Source: JAEUKA01 sp035328405 (lineage in GTDB: Bacteria; Myxococcota_A; Polyangia; Palsa-1104; JAEUJZ01). From it: a stretch of DNA of 64,000 bases. Numbering within the stretch: the first letter of the stretch is position 1; the number at the start of each line of letters is the position of its first letter. The position numbers and the translations under genes are program-made. The notes beneath the pieces were generated by a model. That model had not been told where the DNA came from. It saw only the letters and a list, made by a program, of their open reading frames with translations, and did no database searches. The stretch covers positions 84,794 through 148,793 of the forward strand of contig DAOLIT010000001.1 in NCBI GenBank assembly GCA_035328405.1, written 5' to 3'. Below, in pieces: positions 44,436 to 55,840 of the stretch.

Positions 44436-45272
44436 ATGAACACGCTGACTTTGGAATCAGCCGATGGAACACCGCTTCGCGTCGATGCGTATTCGACGCA
44501 GCGAACAGAGCCTCGAGGCGTGGTGGTCGTCGTGCATGGTTTCGCCGAGCATCGCCGTCGCTATGAACACCTTGCAAACTTTCTTTCCGAGCATGGTTTT
44601 CACGTACTCACCGGAGATTTGCGAGGTCACGGGGAATCAGGTGGGGAACGCGGCTACATAGAACGGTTCAGCAACTATGTGGATGACGTGTCCGCGTTCG
44701 TTCGCACAGCAGAAGAGACGTTTTCGATGCCCAACCGAGCGCAGCCGATTTTGTTCGGGCACAGCATGGGTGGTTTGGTGTGTTCGCAATTTGTGCTCGC
44801 GACAAAAGGTGCGGTGCGTGCGCTTGCGATGACGTCTCCGTTTTTCGGAATCAAGCTGGCGGTGCCGTCGTGGAAACGCGCGCTCGGTTTGGGTGCATCG
44901 CTCGTCTATCCCAAGTTGAAACTGCCAAATGGCATCGACGGCAGTGTGTTGTCTCACGACACGAACCTGTGCAAAGCCTACGAGCAAGATCCGTTCGTGT
45001 TTCACACGGCGACGGCGCGTTGGTTTTCGGAAGTATTGGCGATCCATGCGGATTCGCTGAATCGAGCCTCGCAGATCAAATTGCCGACGCTCATGTTGTT
45101 GGCTGGGGACGATCGATTGACGGACGCGCAAGCCGCCGACCGCGTGTTCGACCGTTTGGGAAGCCGGGACAAAACCATGAAAACGTATCCCGGAATGTTT
45201 CACGAAATTCTCAATGAACTAGAACGGCAGCGTGTGTACGACGACCTGCTGGAGTGGTTGCAGAAACACTGA
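44436..45272 (+). CDS. Alpha/beta hydrolase, monoacylglycerol-lipase-like
   Basis: The ATG at 44436 gives 278 residues. Motifs are HGFAEHRRRY (oxyanion region), GDLRGHGESGG, the nucleophile elbow GHSMGG and a late Asp and His (LAGDDRLTDA, YPGMFHEILNE). The Serine-hydrolase 4 architecture matches bacterial lysophospholipases and monoacylglycerol lipases. No signal peptide, so it should act in the cytoplasm on lipid esters. It converges with the MYXO-CTERM gene. Confidence 0.92.
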   Translation: MNTLTLESADGTPLRVDAYSTQRTEPRGVVVVVHGFAEHRRRYEHLANFLSEHGFHVLTGDLRGHGESGGERGYIERFSNYVDDVSAFVRTAEETFSMPNRAQPILFGHSMGGLVCSQFVLATKGAVRALAMTSPFFGIKLAVPSWKRALGLGASLVYPKLKLPNGIDGSVLSHDTNLCKAYEQDPFVFHTATARWFSEVLAIHADSLNRASQIKLPTLMLLAGDDRLTDAQAADRVFDRLGSRDKTMKTYPGMFHEILNELERQRVYDDLLEWLQKH

Positions 45273-45292
45273 CCTCAGCGTACACGGCGGGG

Positions 45293-46900
<1,608 letters not shown>

Positions 46901-47000
46901 GTGGGTTCTCCTTAAGGGGGACCAAAAAGCCCCCATGCGATTATCGCAGAGGCCGGAAGCCGGGATTTGCACCTTCTTGCCGCGTGATATAGTCGCGCGC

Positions 47001-49715
47001 ATGTCTTCCGAAGCCGTTTCCTCGACGCCGACTGCCGCTTCCGTGCGCAGTCTTTTCCTCAACTATTTTCAAGGCCAGGGCCATCAAATCGTTCGCTCGT
47101 CCCCGCTTGTGCCGTCGGACCCGACGTTGCTGTTTACAAACGCGGGCATGGTTCAGTTCAAAGACGTGTTCACCGGGCAAAAGCAGCTTCCCTATCAGCG
47201 TGCCTCGACTTCGCAAAAATGCGTGCGCGCCGGTGGAAAGCACAACGATCTCGACAACGTGGGACGGACTGCGCGGCACCACACGTTCTTCGAGATGCTG
47301 GGGAATTTTTCGTTTGGCGATTACTTCAAAACCGAGGCGATTGCGTTCGCGTGGGAGTTTTTGACCCAAACCCTCGGCCTGGACCCGAAACGGATGTGTG
47401 TGTCTGTGTTCGCAGGGGATACCAGTTTGGGCCTGGGTCCCGACGACGAAGCGCGCTCGCTGTGGCGCAAGGTGTCGGGCTACACCGACGACCGAATTTT
47501 CGGTCTGGGCCTCAAAGACAACTTTTGGATGATGGGCGACACCGGGCCACAGGGGCCGTGTTCGGAAATCCACTACTTTTTGGGCGATGGAGCCGTCGAT
47601 TTGAGCCGTTTTGGCGACGAGCCTGCACAGGACGGAAGCGGCTGGGTGGAAATTTGGAACCTCGTGTTCATGCAGTTCGAGCGCCCCGAAAAAGACGCAC
47701 CGCTGCGGCCTTTGCCCAAACCGAGCATTGACACGGGCGCAGGTCTTGAACGTGTGACGGCCGTCGCAATGGGCAAGCGGTCCAACTACGACACCGATCT
47801 GTTTGTGCCGCTCCTTATGACCGTCCAAGATGCGTGCGGAAAGCCGTATTTGCGATCGGATTCCGACGAGGATGTCGCGATGCGCGTCCTGGCCGACCAC
47901 AGCCGGGCGACGGCGAATTTGATCGCCGATGGCGTGCTTCCCTCGAACCTGTCTCGAGGCTACGTGCTGCGCAGCATCATGCGGCGCGCGATTCGTTTTG
48001 CCGTCCGACTCGGTTTGCCTGCGGGTTTCTTTGCAAAACTCTGTTTACAAGCGACGCAGCTCTTGGGCGATGTGTATCCCGAACTTGGGAAGGCGAGGGG
48101 CCTGATCGAAAAAGCGGTCAACGCCGAGGACGAAGGCTTCCGCAGCACGATCGATCGGGGGCTGCGCCTGATCGGAGAAACCGAATTTGCGCAAAACGCC
48201 GCGTCACAAAAAACGCTGCCGGGCAAAGTCGCGTTCCAACTGCACGACACGTACGGTTTTCCGCTCGATTTGACGCAAGTGATTGGTCGCGAGCAGGGTT
48301 TTGTCGTCGATGAAGCCGGTTTCGCGGACGAAATGCGCAAACAACGCGAACGCAGCAAATTTGCAGGTTCAGGCGACCAATCCGTCGGTCAGACGTACCA
48401 CGCGCTGTGTGCGCTGCACGGAGGCACGACGTTTTTGGGTTACGGCGCAGGAAACGACGGCGTGTGTGGGCAAGGGCGCGTGCTTGCGCTGCTTGCGGCC
48501 ACGCAATCGGTGGACGCGGCAGCAGCGGGCCAGGAAGTCGAAATCATGGTGGATCGCACGCCGTTTTATGGCCGATCCGGCGGGCAAGTGGGCGACGCGG
48601 GCCGGGCCGCAAAAGTGGTTTCGGGCGATACGGTGTGCGAGGTCGAAATCCTGGATACCTGGAAACCCGTTCCCGAACTGTTCGTCCACAAAGCGCGCGT
48701 TTTGTCGGGCAGTTTGTTCGTCGGTGATGAACTCTCGCTGCACGTCGATGAAGCCCGGCGGAACCGGATTCGAGGCAATCACTCGGCGACGCACCTTTTG
48801 CACCACGCGCTGCGGAATGTGCTCGGCTCGCATGTAACGCAAAAAGGCAGTTACGTCGGGCCCGACAAACTCACGTTCGATTTTTCGCACTTCAGTCCGC
48901 TTTCGTCCGACGAAATCGAGAACGTCGAGCGCCTGGTGAACGCGGCCATCCGTCACAACGACGCGGCGCTGACCGAGGAATGCAGCTTCGACGCGGCGCA
49001 AAAACGCGGTGCGATGGCGCTGTTCGGCGAAAAATACGGCGATCGAGTGCGCATGCTGCAAATGGGGGAATCCGTCGAGCTGTGCGGCGGCACGCACGTG
49101 GCCCGCAGCGGCGACATCGGCTGGTTCAAAATCGTGTCCGAAACCGGCATCGCCAAAGGCGTGCGACGCATCGAGGCGCTGACCGCACAAGCTGCCGAAA
49201 AGTATGTCGAGGTGCGCGAAAAAGAACTGCTCGCGACCGCCGACTTTTTGCGGTCAGGTCCTTTGGAAGTCCGCGAGCGTGTCGGCAAGTTGCAAGACGA
49301 AATCAAGGCCCGCGAAAAAGAATTGCTGGCGCTGCAAAAGAAACTTTCGCAGACCCAAGTCGCCGGTCTGTATTCCGAAGAACAACAGGTCAGCGGCCTG
49401 AAAGTTTTGGTTCGCCGAATGGAAATTTCCGACGGGAAAGCCCTTCGAGAATTGGCCGAAACGCTGGTCGGCGAGGGTCACGCCGAAGTGGTCGCGCTCG
49501 GCAGTGCAGACGGCGAAAAAGTGTCTTTGGTCGTCGCGGTCAACAAAAAGCACAGCGCGAAATGGCCCGCTGGAAAACTCGTCGGTGCGCTTGCGGTGCA
49601 TGTGGGGGGTCGCGGCGGAGGCAAGCCCGAGGTCGCGCAAGCGGGCGGGAACCAGCCCGAAAAGCTCGACGCTGCGCTGCAATCGCTGTTTCCCCTTGTC
49701 GCGCAAATGGCGTAG
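47001..49715 (+). CDS. alaS: Alanyl-tRNA synthetase
   Basis: The ATG at 47001 gives 904 residues, the usual length. The aminoacylation core opens LFTNAGMVQFKDVFTG, then RHHTFFEMLGNFSFGDYFK, and contains DTGPQGPCSEIHY and GAGLERVTAV. The editing domain has HSATHLLHHALR and CGGTHVARSGDIG, and the C-terminal C-Ala domain ends GGRGGGKPEVAQAGG. It charges tRNA-Ala, and the same enzyme charges tmRNA. The asnB gene follows 15 bp downstream. Confidence 0.97.
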   Translation: MSSEAVSSTPTAASVRSLFLNYFQGQGHQIVRSSPLVPSDPTLLFTNAGMVQFKDVFTGQKQLPYQRASTSQKCVRAGGKHNDLDNVGRTARHHTFFEMLGNFSFGDYFKTEAIAFAWEFLTQTLGLDPKRMCVSVFAGDTSLGLGPDDEARSLWRKVSGYTDDRIFGLGLKDNFWMMGDTGPQGPCSEIHYFLGDGAVDLSRFGDEPAQDGSGWVEIWNLVFMQFERPEKDAPLRPLPKPSIDTGAGLERVTAVAMGKRSNYDTDLFVPLLMTVQDACGKPYLRSDSDEDVAMRVLADHSRATANLIADGVLPSNLSRGYVLRSIMRRAIRFAVRLGLPAGFFAKLCLQATQLLGDVYPELGKARGLIEKAVNAEDEGFRSTIDRGLRLIGETEFAQNAASQKTLPGKVAFQLHDTYGFPLDLTQVIGREQGFVVDEAGFADEMRKQRERSKFAGSGDQSVGQTYHALCALHGGTTFLGYGAGNDGVCGQGRVLALLAATQSVDAAAAGQEVEIMVDRTPFYGRSGGQVGDAGRAAKVVSGDTVCEVEILDTWKPVPELFVHKARVLSGSLFVGDELSLHVDEARRNRIRGNHSATHLLHHALRNVLGSHVTQKGSYVGPDKLTFDFSHFSPLSSDEIENVERLVNAAIRHNDAALTEECSFDAAQKRGAMALFGEKYGDRVRMLQMGESVELCGGTHVARSGDIGWFKIVSETGIAKGVRRIEALTAQAAEKYVEVREKELLATADFLRSGPLEVRERVGKLQDEIKAREKELLALQKKLSQTQVAGLYSEEQQVSGLKVLVRRMEISDGKALRELAETLVGEGHAEVVALGSADGEKVSLVVAVNKKHSAKWPAGKLVGALAVHVGGRGGGKPEVAQAGGNQPEKLDAALQSLFPLVAQMA

Positions 49716-49730
49716 TCGGCGCAACTTCCG

Positions 49731-51695
49731 ATGTGCGGAATTGCGTGTGTTTGTGCGCCCCTGTCGCGGACCGAGCGTGAGGCGGTCTGCGCGCTGATGG
49801 TGCAAGCCCTGTCGCACCGTGGGCCGGACGGCGCGGGTCTTTTGAGCGTCCCGTTTTCGTCCCAAACCGCCGTTTTGCCCGAGTCTCCCGATTCCACGAC
49901 GATCACAAGCGGTCCTGGCATCACCCTCGGTCATCGACGTTTGGCCATCGTCGATCCCACGCCCGGCGGAGCGCAACCGATGACGCGCGACGGCCTGGCT
50001 CTTTCGTGGAACGGCGAGGTCTACAACCACCGTTCCCTTCGCCAGCAAGCGGTGTTGCAAGGCGAGACTTTTGCGACGCAATCCGACAGCGAGGTTCTTC
50101 TGTCTCTTTTGCATCGCCACGGTCTCGTCCGTGCATTGCAGGCGGTCGAAGGTCCGCTCGCGTTTGCGTTGTGGGATGCAAACACACAGACACTTCACCT
50201 GGCGCGCGACCGTTTCGGCAAAAAACCGCTGTATGTCTATCGGCGCGGGGACTCGCTGCTTGCGGCGTCCGAACCCAAGGCCATCGTCATCGCGGCTCGT
50301 CGCCTGGGTTGGCCCCTGTCCGTCCATCGCCAAACCCTTGCGCGGTATCTGGCCGATGTCGAACAGGAAGCGGGCGACGAGACTTTTTTTGCGCAAATCC
50401 AGCGCGTGCCGTTTGCCCACGTCGTGTCGTTTGCGTGTTCAGCCCACGGTCTTGCGCAGGTATCCCCCCAAACCACCCGGTACTACAGGCTCTTACCTGC
50501 ATCCTTTGCACCCACAGACCACGCGGCGTTTTTGGAGCAGTTTCGTGCCCAACTGGCCCATTCGCTGGCCCTGCGGCTGTCTTGCGAAGGTCCGGTCGGC
50601 GCGCTGCTGTCGGGAGGGCTCGATTCGTCGTCGCTTGTTTGTTTGGCCCACGAGATGGGCGCGACGCTGCCGACGTTTTCCGCCGTGCATGGTCCGGGCA
50701 ATCCATGCGACGAAAGCGCCTACATCGATCAAGTGGTGGCGCAAACCGGAGGGCCGCATGTGCGCGTGCGTCCGTCGGAACACCTGTCCCCCGATGCGTT
50801 TTTGCGTTTTGTGGTGGAACAGGACGAACCCACGGGAGGGGCCAGCGTGTTTGCTCAAGCTTGTGTGTTTCGACTCGTCCGAGCGCACGGCCTCAAAGTT
50901 GTTTTGTCCGGGCAAGGGGCCGACGAGGCGTTGACCGGTTACGGCGGATGTTGGCCGTTTTGGCTCGCTGAAACGCTGCGCAATGCAGATTTGGCGTCGT
51001 TTGCGTCGGGCCTTTGCGCACAACATCCGACCTGGAGCGCCCGCCTCCGGGCCACTGCGCAGGCCGGTTGGCTCGGGTTTCGAGAAACCTTGCCTGCGCC
51101 CCTTGCCGCCTTTGCACTCTCCACCAAATGGCACCGCGCGTTTGCCCACGCGCCGTTTTTTCATGCGGATCGGTTGGGGGTTCCCCCGATTGTGGAAAGT
51201 GCATGTGAAGGACTGCAACCGAACGCGCTTTTGCACAAATACTTGTTTCGGTTGCTGACCGGATCATCTCTGCTCACCATTTTGCGGACGGAAGACCGTT
51301 CCAGCATGGCGTGCGGAGTGGAATCCCGCGCCCCCTTTTTGGACCCCGCATTGGTCGAGCTGTGTTTGGCGTGTCCCCCACCATGGCTGTTGCACCGGGG
51401 CCGCACCAAAGCACTCCTCCGCGACAGCCTTTCTTCCGTTTTGCCTCCAGGCATTGCGAACCGTCGCGACAAAATCGGTTTTGCTGCCCCCCAAACCGAC
51501 TACCTACAAAACCCCCTGCGTCCCCTGGTCGAGCGGTTTCTGCAACAGTCCCGCCTGTCCGCAGCCGGTCTTTTGCGCAAAGAAGCGTTGTCTGCTGCGT
51601 GGAAACGGGGTCTGCGCACCCACGCTGAAAGTCACGCGGTCTGGAAATTCCTGTCCGTCGAGGCCTGGCTGGAAGCCTTCGACCTGCCGCTATGA
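49731..51695 (+). CDS. asnB: Glutamine-hydrolysing asparagine synthase
   Basis: The 654-residue product starts MCGIACVCAPL, so Cys2 is free to act as glutaminase nucleophile after Met removal. Glutaminase motifs HRGPDGAG and LSWNGEVYNHRSL are present. The synthetase domain has the PP-loop LLSGGLDSSSLVC, then LSGQGADEALTGY and VESRAPFLDP. It converts aspartate to asparagine using glutamine and ATP. Some family members act in natural product or exopolysaccharide pathways; the length fits the primary enzyme and its relatives alike. Confidence 0.93.
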   Translation: MCGIACVCAPLSRTEREAVCALMVQALSHRGPDGAGLLSVPFSSQTAVLPESPDSTTITSGPGITLGHRRLAIVDPTPGGAQPMTRDGLALSWNGEVYNHRSLRQQAVLQGETFATQSDSEVLLSLLHRHGLVRALQAVEGPLAFALWDANTQTLHLARDRFGKKPLYVYRRGDSLLAASEPKAIVIAARRLGWPLSVHRQTLARYLADVEQEAGDETFFAQIQRVPFAHVVSFACSAHGLAQVSPQTTRYYRLLPASFAPTDHAAFLEQFRAQLAHSLALRLSCEGPVGALLSGGLDSSSLVCLAHEMGATLPTFSAVHGPGNPCDESAYIDQVVAQTGGPHVRVRPSEHLSPDAFLRFVVEQDEPTGGASVFAQACVFRLVRAHGLKVVLSGQGADEALTGYGGCWPFWLAETLRNADLASFASGLCAQHPTWSARLRATAQAGWLGFRETLPAPLAAFALSTKWHRAFAHAPFFHADRLGVPPIVESACEGLQPNALLHKYLFRLLTGSSLLTILRTEDRSSMACGVESRAPFLDPALVELCLACPPPWLLHRGRTKALLRDSLSSVLPPGIANRRDKIGFAAPQTDYLQNPLRPLVERFLQQSRLSAAGLLRKEALSAAWKRGLRTHAESHAVWKFLSVEAWLEAFDLPL

Positions 51696-51813
51696 ATGCG
51701 GGAAAGGAATCATGCTTTCCTCCCGCAACTTTCCTTTTCCAAACCCCGATCTCTTGTAGGACTCTTGTAGGGGGCGTTTGTCCCAACATCCTATTTACGT
51801 TCCGGGGGAAAAC

Positions 51814-52884
51814 ATGAAACGCGCGTTTCGCATCTGTATTCTTCTGTCATCCATCGGCCTTGGTTTCGGTTTCGCAAGGTGCAGCGGTTCAAGCATCGAA
51901 GGCGAGAACGCCGATGGAGGGGGGGAGGACCTTTCCTATCAGCTAGGACCGCAGTGTGGCACCGGTTTTTGCAAAGTCGGGGAAGTCTGCGAGGTGGGAA
52001 TCTGTCATCCAGACTGCGGTGTGGGCGGGGTCCGTTGTTCCAATCCAGAAATCTGTTGTCCAGCGGGCGACATTTGTTACATGGATGCCTGCACGACACC
52101 TGGAGCATCCTGCTCTGTAGGGGGTGGAGGCTCTGGTTCCGCATGTCTGCCTCCCATGTGTGCGGAAAACGAGTATTGCGAACCCTCCGTAGGCCGATGT
52201 CTTCCCTTGGCACCCACCGGAACGTGTGAATACAGACCCCCGACCGGCCAATTCACACCCAAAGTCAAATGGGCGTGGAGCGGCTCTACCGTCGCGCCGA
52301 CCTACAACCAAATCATGATGACCCCCGTCGTGGCCGATCTCGACGGAGACTGCATGCCGGACATCGTGTTTTCCACGTTTGCCGGAGGGAACTACACATC
52401 CGACGGTGTGATTCGTGCCGTGCGAGGAGACGGCAAAAAGGAACTCTGGACCGTCACGGATGCCACGCTGCGCTCGAATCCGGGTGCCCAACTCGCGCTC
52501 GCCGATGTGGACAACGACGAAAGGCTCGAGGTGTTTGCGTGTCATGCCTCCGGCGCACTCATGGCCCTGAATAACGACGGAACCAAAAAGTGGATCACCG
52601 CAACCAAACCCTGTACGTACTATGACGCTCCAGGAGTCGCAGATCTGAACCACGACGGGGTTCCTGAAGTGTACGTTGGGTTTGCCGTCTTCAATGCGCG
52701 GACCGGGGCAGCCATCGGCACGCCGCCAGGTGTCTCGGCCCCCTATTCCATCGCTGTGGAACTTGACGGAAACACAGCAAACGGCATGGAACTCGTCGCA
52801 GGCGGCGTCGCGTACCACATGGACGGCACCCTCTACTGGAATGCCGGCAAAGGCATCGGCTACCCCGCCATCGCGGACGCCTGA
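51814..52884 (+). CDS. FG-GAP/VCBS-type lipoprotein, apparently 3'-truncated
   Basis: The ATG at 51814 gives 356 residues with a lipoprotein-like signal ending FARC and a Cys-rich region (CKVGEVCEVGICHPDC), followed by FG-GAP propeller units (VVADLDGDCMPDIVFS, LALADVDNDERLEVFA, VADLNHDGVPEVYVG). It stops at GYPAIADA, where another unit such as ADxDGD would be expected. Shifting one base after GCC reads on into a short repeat stretch. It is probably a decayed or truncated gene whose remainder is not in this window. It lies at the border of the accessory region. Confidence 0.65.
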   Translation: MKRAFRICILLSSIGLGFGFARCSGSSIEGENADGGGEDLSYQLGPQCGTGFCKVGEVCEVGICHPDCGVGGVRCSNPEICCPAGDICYMDACTTPGASCSVGGGGSGSACLPPMCAENEYCEPSVGRCLPLAPTGTCEYRPPTGQFTPKVKWAWSGSTVAPTYNQIMMTPVVADLDGDCMPDIVFSTFAGGNYTSDGVIRAVRGDGKKELWTVTDATLRSNPGAQLALADVDNDERLEVFACHASGALMALNNDGTKKWITATKPCTYYDAPGVADLNHDGVPEVYVGFAVFNARTGAAIGTPPGVSAPYSIAVELDGNTANGMELVAGGVAYHMDGTLYWNAGKGIGYPAIADA

Positions 52885-52915
52885 TCCCAATATGGAGTGG
52901 TGGGGAATGCGTACA

Positions 52916-52969
52916 AGGGGGGATGTAGGAAGGGGGGATGTAGGAAGGGGGGATGTAGGAAGGGGGGAT
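52916..52969 (+). repeat. 15-bp tandem repeat, 3.6 copies
   Basis: The unit AGGGGGGATGTAGGA is repeated three times exactly and continues as AGGGGGGAT. It lies in a 261-bp stretch (52885-53145) with no gene between the truncated lipoprotein and the globin gene. Confidence 0.95.
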
Positions 52970-53145
52970 CTATCGATCGCGTTCTGCGTGGTTCTGTCCG
53001 AAGCTTGCAGTGACTCCCTTTCCTGAGCACAGCCGAGAGGTTCCTGAAATGGGGGTGTGGGGGCTGTCGTGCTTGCCATCGTCGGACTTGCTCTTGTGCT
53101 ATCGTCTTTCTGTGCTTTTTTAGGGGACCATCAAAGGGGGGATCG

Positions 53146-53799
53146 ATGATCGAAGAGACTGACAAGCGAAAACGAGTTCGTCGGGGCGCACTGGCACCGA
53201 ACCCGGAGCTGTGGAAAGCCCTGGGTCAGGGGGAGAAACTGACCGAAATCTTGCAGGACTTTTATGCGCGCGTGTTTTCGGACCCGAAGCTGAACACGTT
53301 TTTTGAGGGCGTGACCAAGCAGCGCGTGATCGAGAAACAGTACAACTTTCTGTACGAGATTCTGACGGGAGAGCCGGTCTATTTTGGCGAGCGACCGCGC
53401 AACGCGCACCACTGGATGGTGATCTCGGATGAGCTGTTCGACTATCGGGAGCAGGTGTTGGCAGAAGTCGCGCGCCAGCACGGACTCAGCGACGCCAGCA
53501 TCGCGCAATGGCGTACCCTGAATGAGGCGTTCCGCAAGCAGATCGTCAAGACGCGGCCGTTTCCCAAGAAGATGGGAGGCGTCATCTTCCCACTTGAGGG
53601 GTACGAGACGCTGACCCTGACTGTTGGCAGTATGTGTGATGACTGTTTGGGGGAAATGGCGGAAGGACATCGTGCGACCTACCACGTGCGGACAGGGAAG
53701 ACCTACTGTGATACGTGTGCCATCAAACATACTGCGCAAGCTGTCCCCGAAACTGACGAAGCGACCGACGAAGACAACCCAGAAGATGAGCTCGAATAG
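53146..53799 (+). CDS. Truncated-haemoglobin-like protein with C-terminal CxxC pairs
   Basis: The 217-residue product holds a group 1/2-like truncated globin in residues 22-140: FYARVFSDPKLNTFFEGV, ILTGEPVYFGERPRNAHHWM with a candidate proximal His, and ISDELFDYREQVL. After about residue 160 come CDDCLGEMAEG and YCDTCAIKH, two CxxC pairs that could bind zinc or iron. A truncated globin with such an appendage is uncommon. It may bind O2 or NO. Upstream lies the repeat region and downstream 257 bp with no gene before the mtnB fragment. Confidence 0.75.
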   Translation: MIEETDKRKRVRRGALAPNPELWKALGQGEKLTEILQDFYARVFSDPKLNTFFEGVTKQRVIEKQYNFLYEILTGEPVYFGERPRNAHHWMVISDELFDYREQVLAEVARQHGLSDASIAQWRTLNEAFRKQIVKTRPFPKKMGGVIFPLEGYETLTLTVGSMCDDCLGEMAEGHRATYHVRTGKTYCDTCAIKHTAQAVPETDEATDEDNPEDELE

Positions 53800-54056
53800 G
53801 AATCCGGGGATGAATACGTCTGCGCAACTCCCTGCAACGTCCTGCAACTCCCCGCGACTTGCAACACCAGCCCGGCCATGTGCCCATGCGAGGCAATTCT
53901 GGACGAAAGGTTTGTCAACTTGGGTGTCGTTGGGAATGTACACGTACATACCGCAAGGGCCATGTGCGATCTCATCTTCCCGTCGAAGGACGGCTTGATT
54001 TTTCTGTGACGCCGACGGATACTTGAACTTCGTAACGGTTTCCCCTATCGAAGAAC

Positions 54057-54482
54057 ATGAGCAACATACCCATCGACCTTCCTCCCATGCCAACTGAACA
54101 GGAGGATTTTGCCGGGCTCAAGTCCGGGGCTGTGCCTTCTGCTCTAGATCATGAGCCTGATTCCAGTGGGAAGCTCCTTTCATGGAGACACCACATTTGG
54201 AAAAACCCCCTGCCACTCGCATCATCCAGCGCGGAAGTTGCGCAGGCGATGAATGAAATGGCGGCCTACTTTGACAAGCGGGGTTGGGTAGGTGCCACGG
54301 CTGGGAACATTTCTTGCCGTCTGACGACCAGCAGCGATGGAATCCAGCGTATGGCTATGACGGCCACCGGGACATGGAAGGGTTTGCTTGTTCCCGATGA
54401 CATCCTGGAAATAGACTTTGAAGGGAACCTGTCAAGCTCTCGTTTTGCAGCGACGAGTGGGGTGTTGCAATGGGCGGACTAA
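54057..54482 (+). pseudogene. mtnB: 5' part of an MtnB-like class II aldolase gene (split by insertion)
   Basis: Residues 59-110 read AMNEMAAYFDKRGWVGATAG, NISCRL, MTATGTWKGLLVPDD and LEIDFEGNL, the N-terminal half of a class II aldolase/MtnB fold. After codon 124 the host sequence ends at 54430 and the frame continues 17 codons into inserted DNA before a stop at 54482. The missing half, including the zinc-binding His, is found in the same frame at 61641-62130. Joined at the repeat GGGAACCT the gene has 287 codons plus stop. MtnB dehydrates methylthioribulose-1-phosphate in methionine salvage. The first 50 residues are an unusual extension. Confidence 0.85.
54423..54430 (+). repeat. Left copy of 8-bp direct repeat flanking the insertion (attL-like)
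   Basis: GGGAACCT occurs here in the 5' mtnB fragment and again at 61633-61640. The bases on the host side restore an open MtnB frame when the two copies are joined. Confidence 0.8.
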
Positions 54483-54673
54483 GCTGTTGGGATGGGCGTG
54501 GCGAGGGACTGGGCTGATTTCAGTGACCCTTGGATTCTACGCAACGGTCCGTGACTGACCCTACTCGACAGTAGCGTATCCTACCCTGCCACTGGTCACG
54601 CCTTTGCTACCGATTGCAGCTGACTATTCGCTAATCAGGATACTTCTGTCGATGAGTTTGAGCCATCTGCGCG

Positions 54674-55750
54674 TTATGTCGTTGCGTTCTGTTCCGCTTC
54701 GTCTGCTTCCCCAGCGCGCGGGAGACTCTGACTCAGTTCTGCCTCCAGGGCATCGACGGTTGGGAGGCTCTGGGCCAGGTCGATTGGAAGTGCGCGGGTG
54801 AACTGATAGCTGGCCACGCCTATCGGTCGTTGACCCTCACGGAGGGTGTACTCCACGATCACTCGCTTCTTGCTCTTGCACAAAAGGAGTCCGATGGTCG
54901 GCCCGTCCTTTTCGCGATCGCGGATCAGATCATCGACAGCGGACAGATAGAACTGGAGCTTCCCTGCGTACTCGGGACGGAACTGCGTCGCCTTCAGTTC
55001 GACGACGACGTAGCAACGGAGTCGCAGATGGTAGAACAGCATGTCGAGGTAGAAGTCCTCACCTGCAACGTTCAGGTGAACTTGATGTCCAACGAACGCA
55101 AAACCGACTCCCAACTCGAGCAGGAATCGTCGGATTTTTTCGACGAGAGAGCGCTCCAAGCGGCGCTCCTCCACATCACCGGTCAGTTCCAGAAAGTCGA
55201 ACACGTAGGGGTCTTTGAGCGTCTGCGCGGCCAGATCGGACTGCGGCTGCGGTAGCGTGCGTGCGAAATTGTTGACGGACTTCCCCAGCCTCTTCAGGAA
55301 TCCGGTCTCGATCTGAATCACCAAGATATCCCGCGACCAGCCGTGCTCGGTCACTGCCGCCGCATAGGCCAGCCGCTCCTCGGGATTTTTCAGCTTTTCG
55401 AGGAGGGCGATCTGGTGAAACCACGTCAATTGTGCAAGCCGGTCTTGCACAATTTGTCGCTCCGGCCAGGCTTTTGCGAACGCCCTCATGTACTTGAGGT
55501 TCCTCGTCGAGAAACCTCGCATGGCGGGGAACTCGTGGGTCAGGTCTTTTGCAAGCCGGTCAATGATTTTCGCACCCCAACCCGCCTGCTGTTGCCGGTC
55601 GAGAATGTCGCGCCCGATGCTCCAGTAGAGCATCACCATCTCGCTGTTCGCAGCGACGCTGGCACGGAGCTGCGCAGTGCGAACGCGAGCTTTCAGTTCT
55701 TCGAGGAACGGAGCGTAATCGGACGGAAGAGTAGAAATTGCGGACGGCAT
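54674..55750 (-). CDS. DUF1016/YhcG-like PD-(D/E)xK nuclease
   Basis: The 358-residue product has the DUF1016 N-terminal part (YWSIGRDILDRQQQAGWGAK, FSTRNLKYMRAFAKAWP, WFHQIALLEKLKN) and a C-terminal nuclease fold with DFYLDMLFYH and CYVVVELK, giving the D and ExK residues. Family members are often found in defence islands or beside restriction-modification genes. It lies at the left end of the element, 90 bp downstream of the HsdR_N-like gene, and both run toward the left end. The length is normal for the family. Confidence 0.88.
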   Translation of the reverse strand: MPSAISTLPSDYAPFLEELKARVRTAQLRASVAANSEMVMLYWSIGRDILDRQQQAGWGAKIIDRLAKDLTHEFPAMRGFSTRNLKYMRAFAKAWPERQIVQDRLAQLTWFHQIALLEKLKNPEERLAYAAAVTEHGWSRDILVIQIETGFLKRLGKSVNNFARTLPQPQSDLAAQTLKDPYVFDFLELTGDVEERRLERSLVEKIRRFLLELGVGFAFVGHQVHLNVAGEDFYLDMLFYHLRLRCYVVVELKATQFRPEYAGKLQFYLSAVDDLIRDREKDGPTIGLLLCKSKKRVIVEYTLREGQRPIGVASYQFTRALPIDLAQSLPTVDALEAELSQSLPRAGEADEAEQNATT

Positions 55751-55840
55751 GGCTGGCGCATCATAGCCCGGTCCACAGGTTGCGCGACGCCTCTGTATCC
55801 GATCGTCCCTAAAGGAACCGGCTGGGTCAGACTTTGATAT

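Noticed and set aside
52916..52969. Possible CRISPR-like array
   Set aside because: The units are directly joined with no spacers, and no cas genes are present. The same holds for the 13-bp array at 37268.
53131..54093. 320-codon minus-strand open frame over the globin and mtnB starts
   Set aside because: Most of it is antisense to the globin. The piece over 53820-54093 has a slightly protein-like look but no motif and no start signal.
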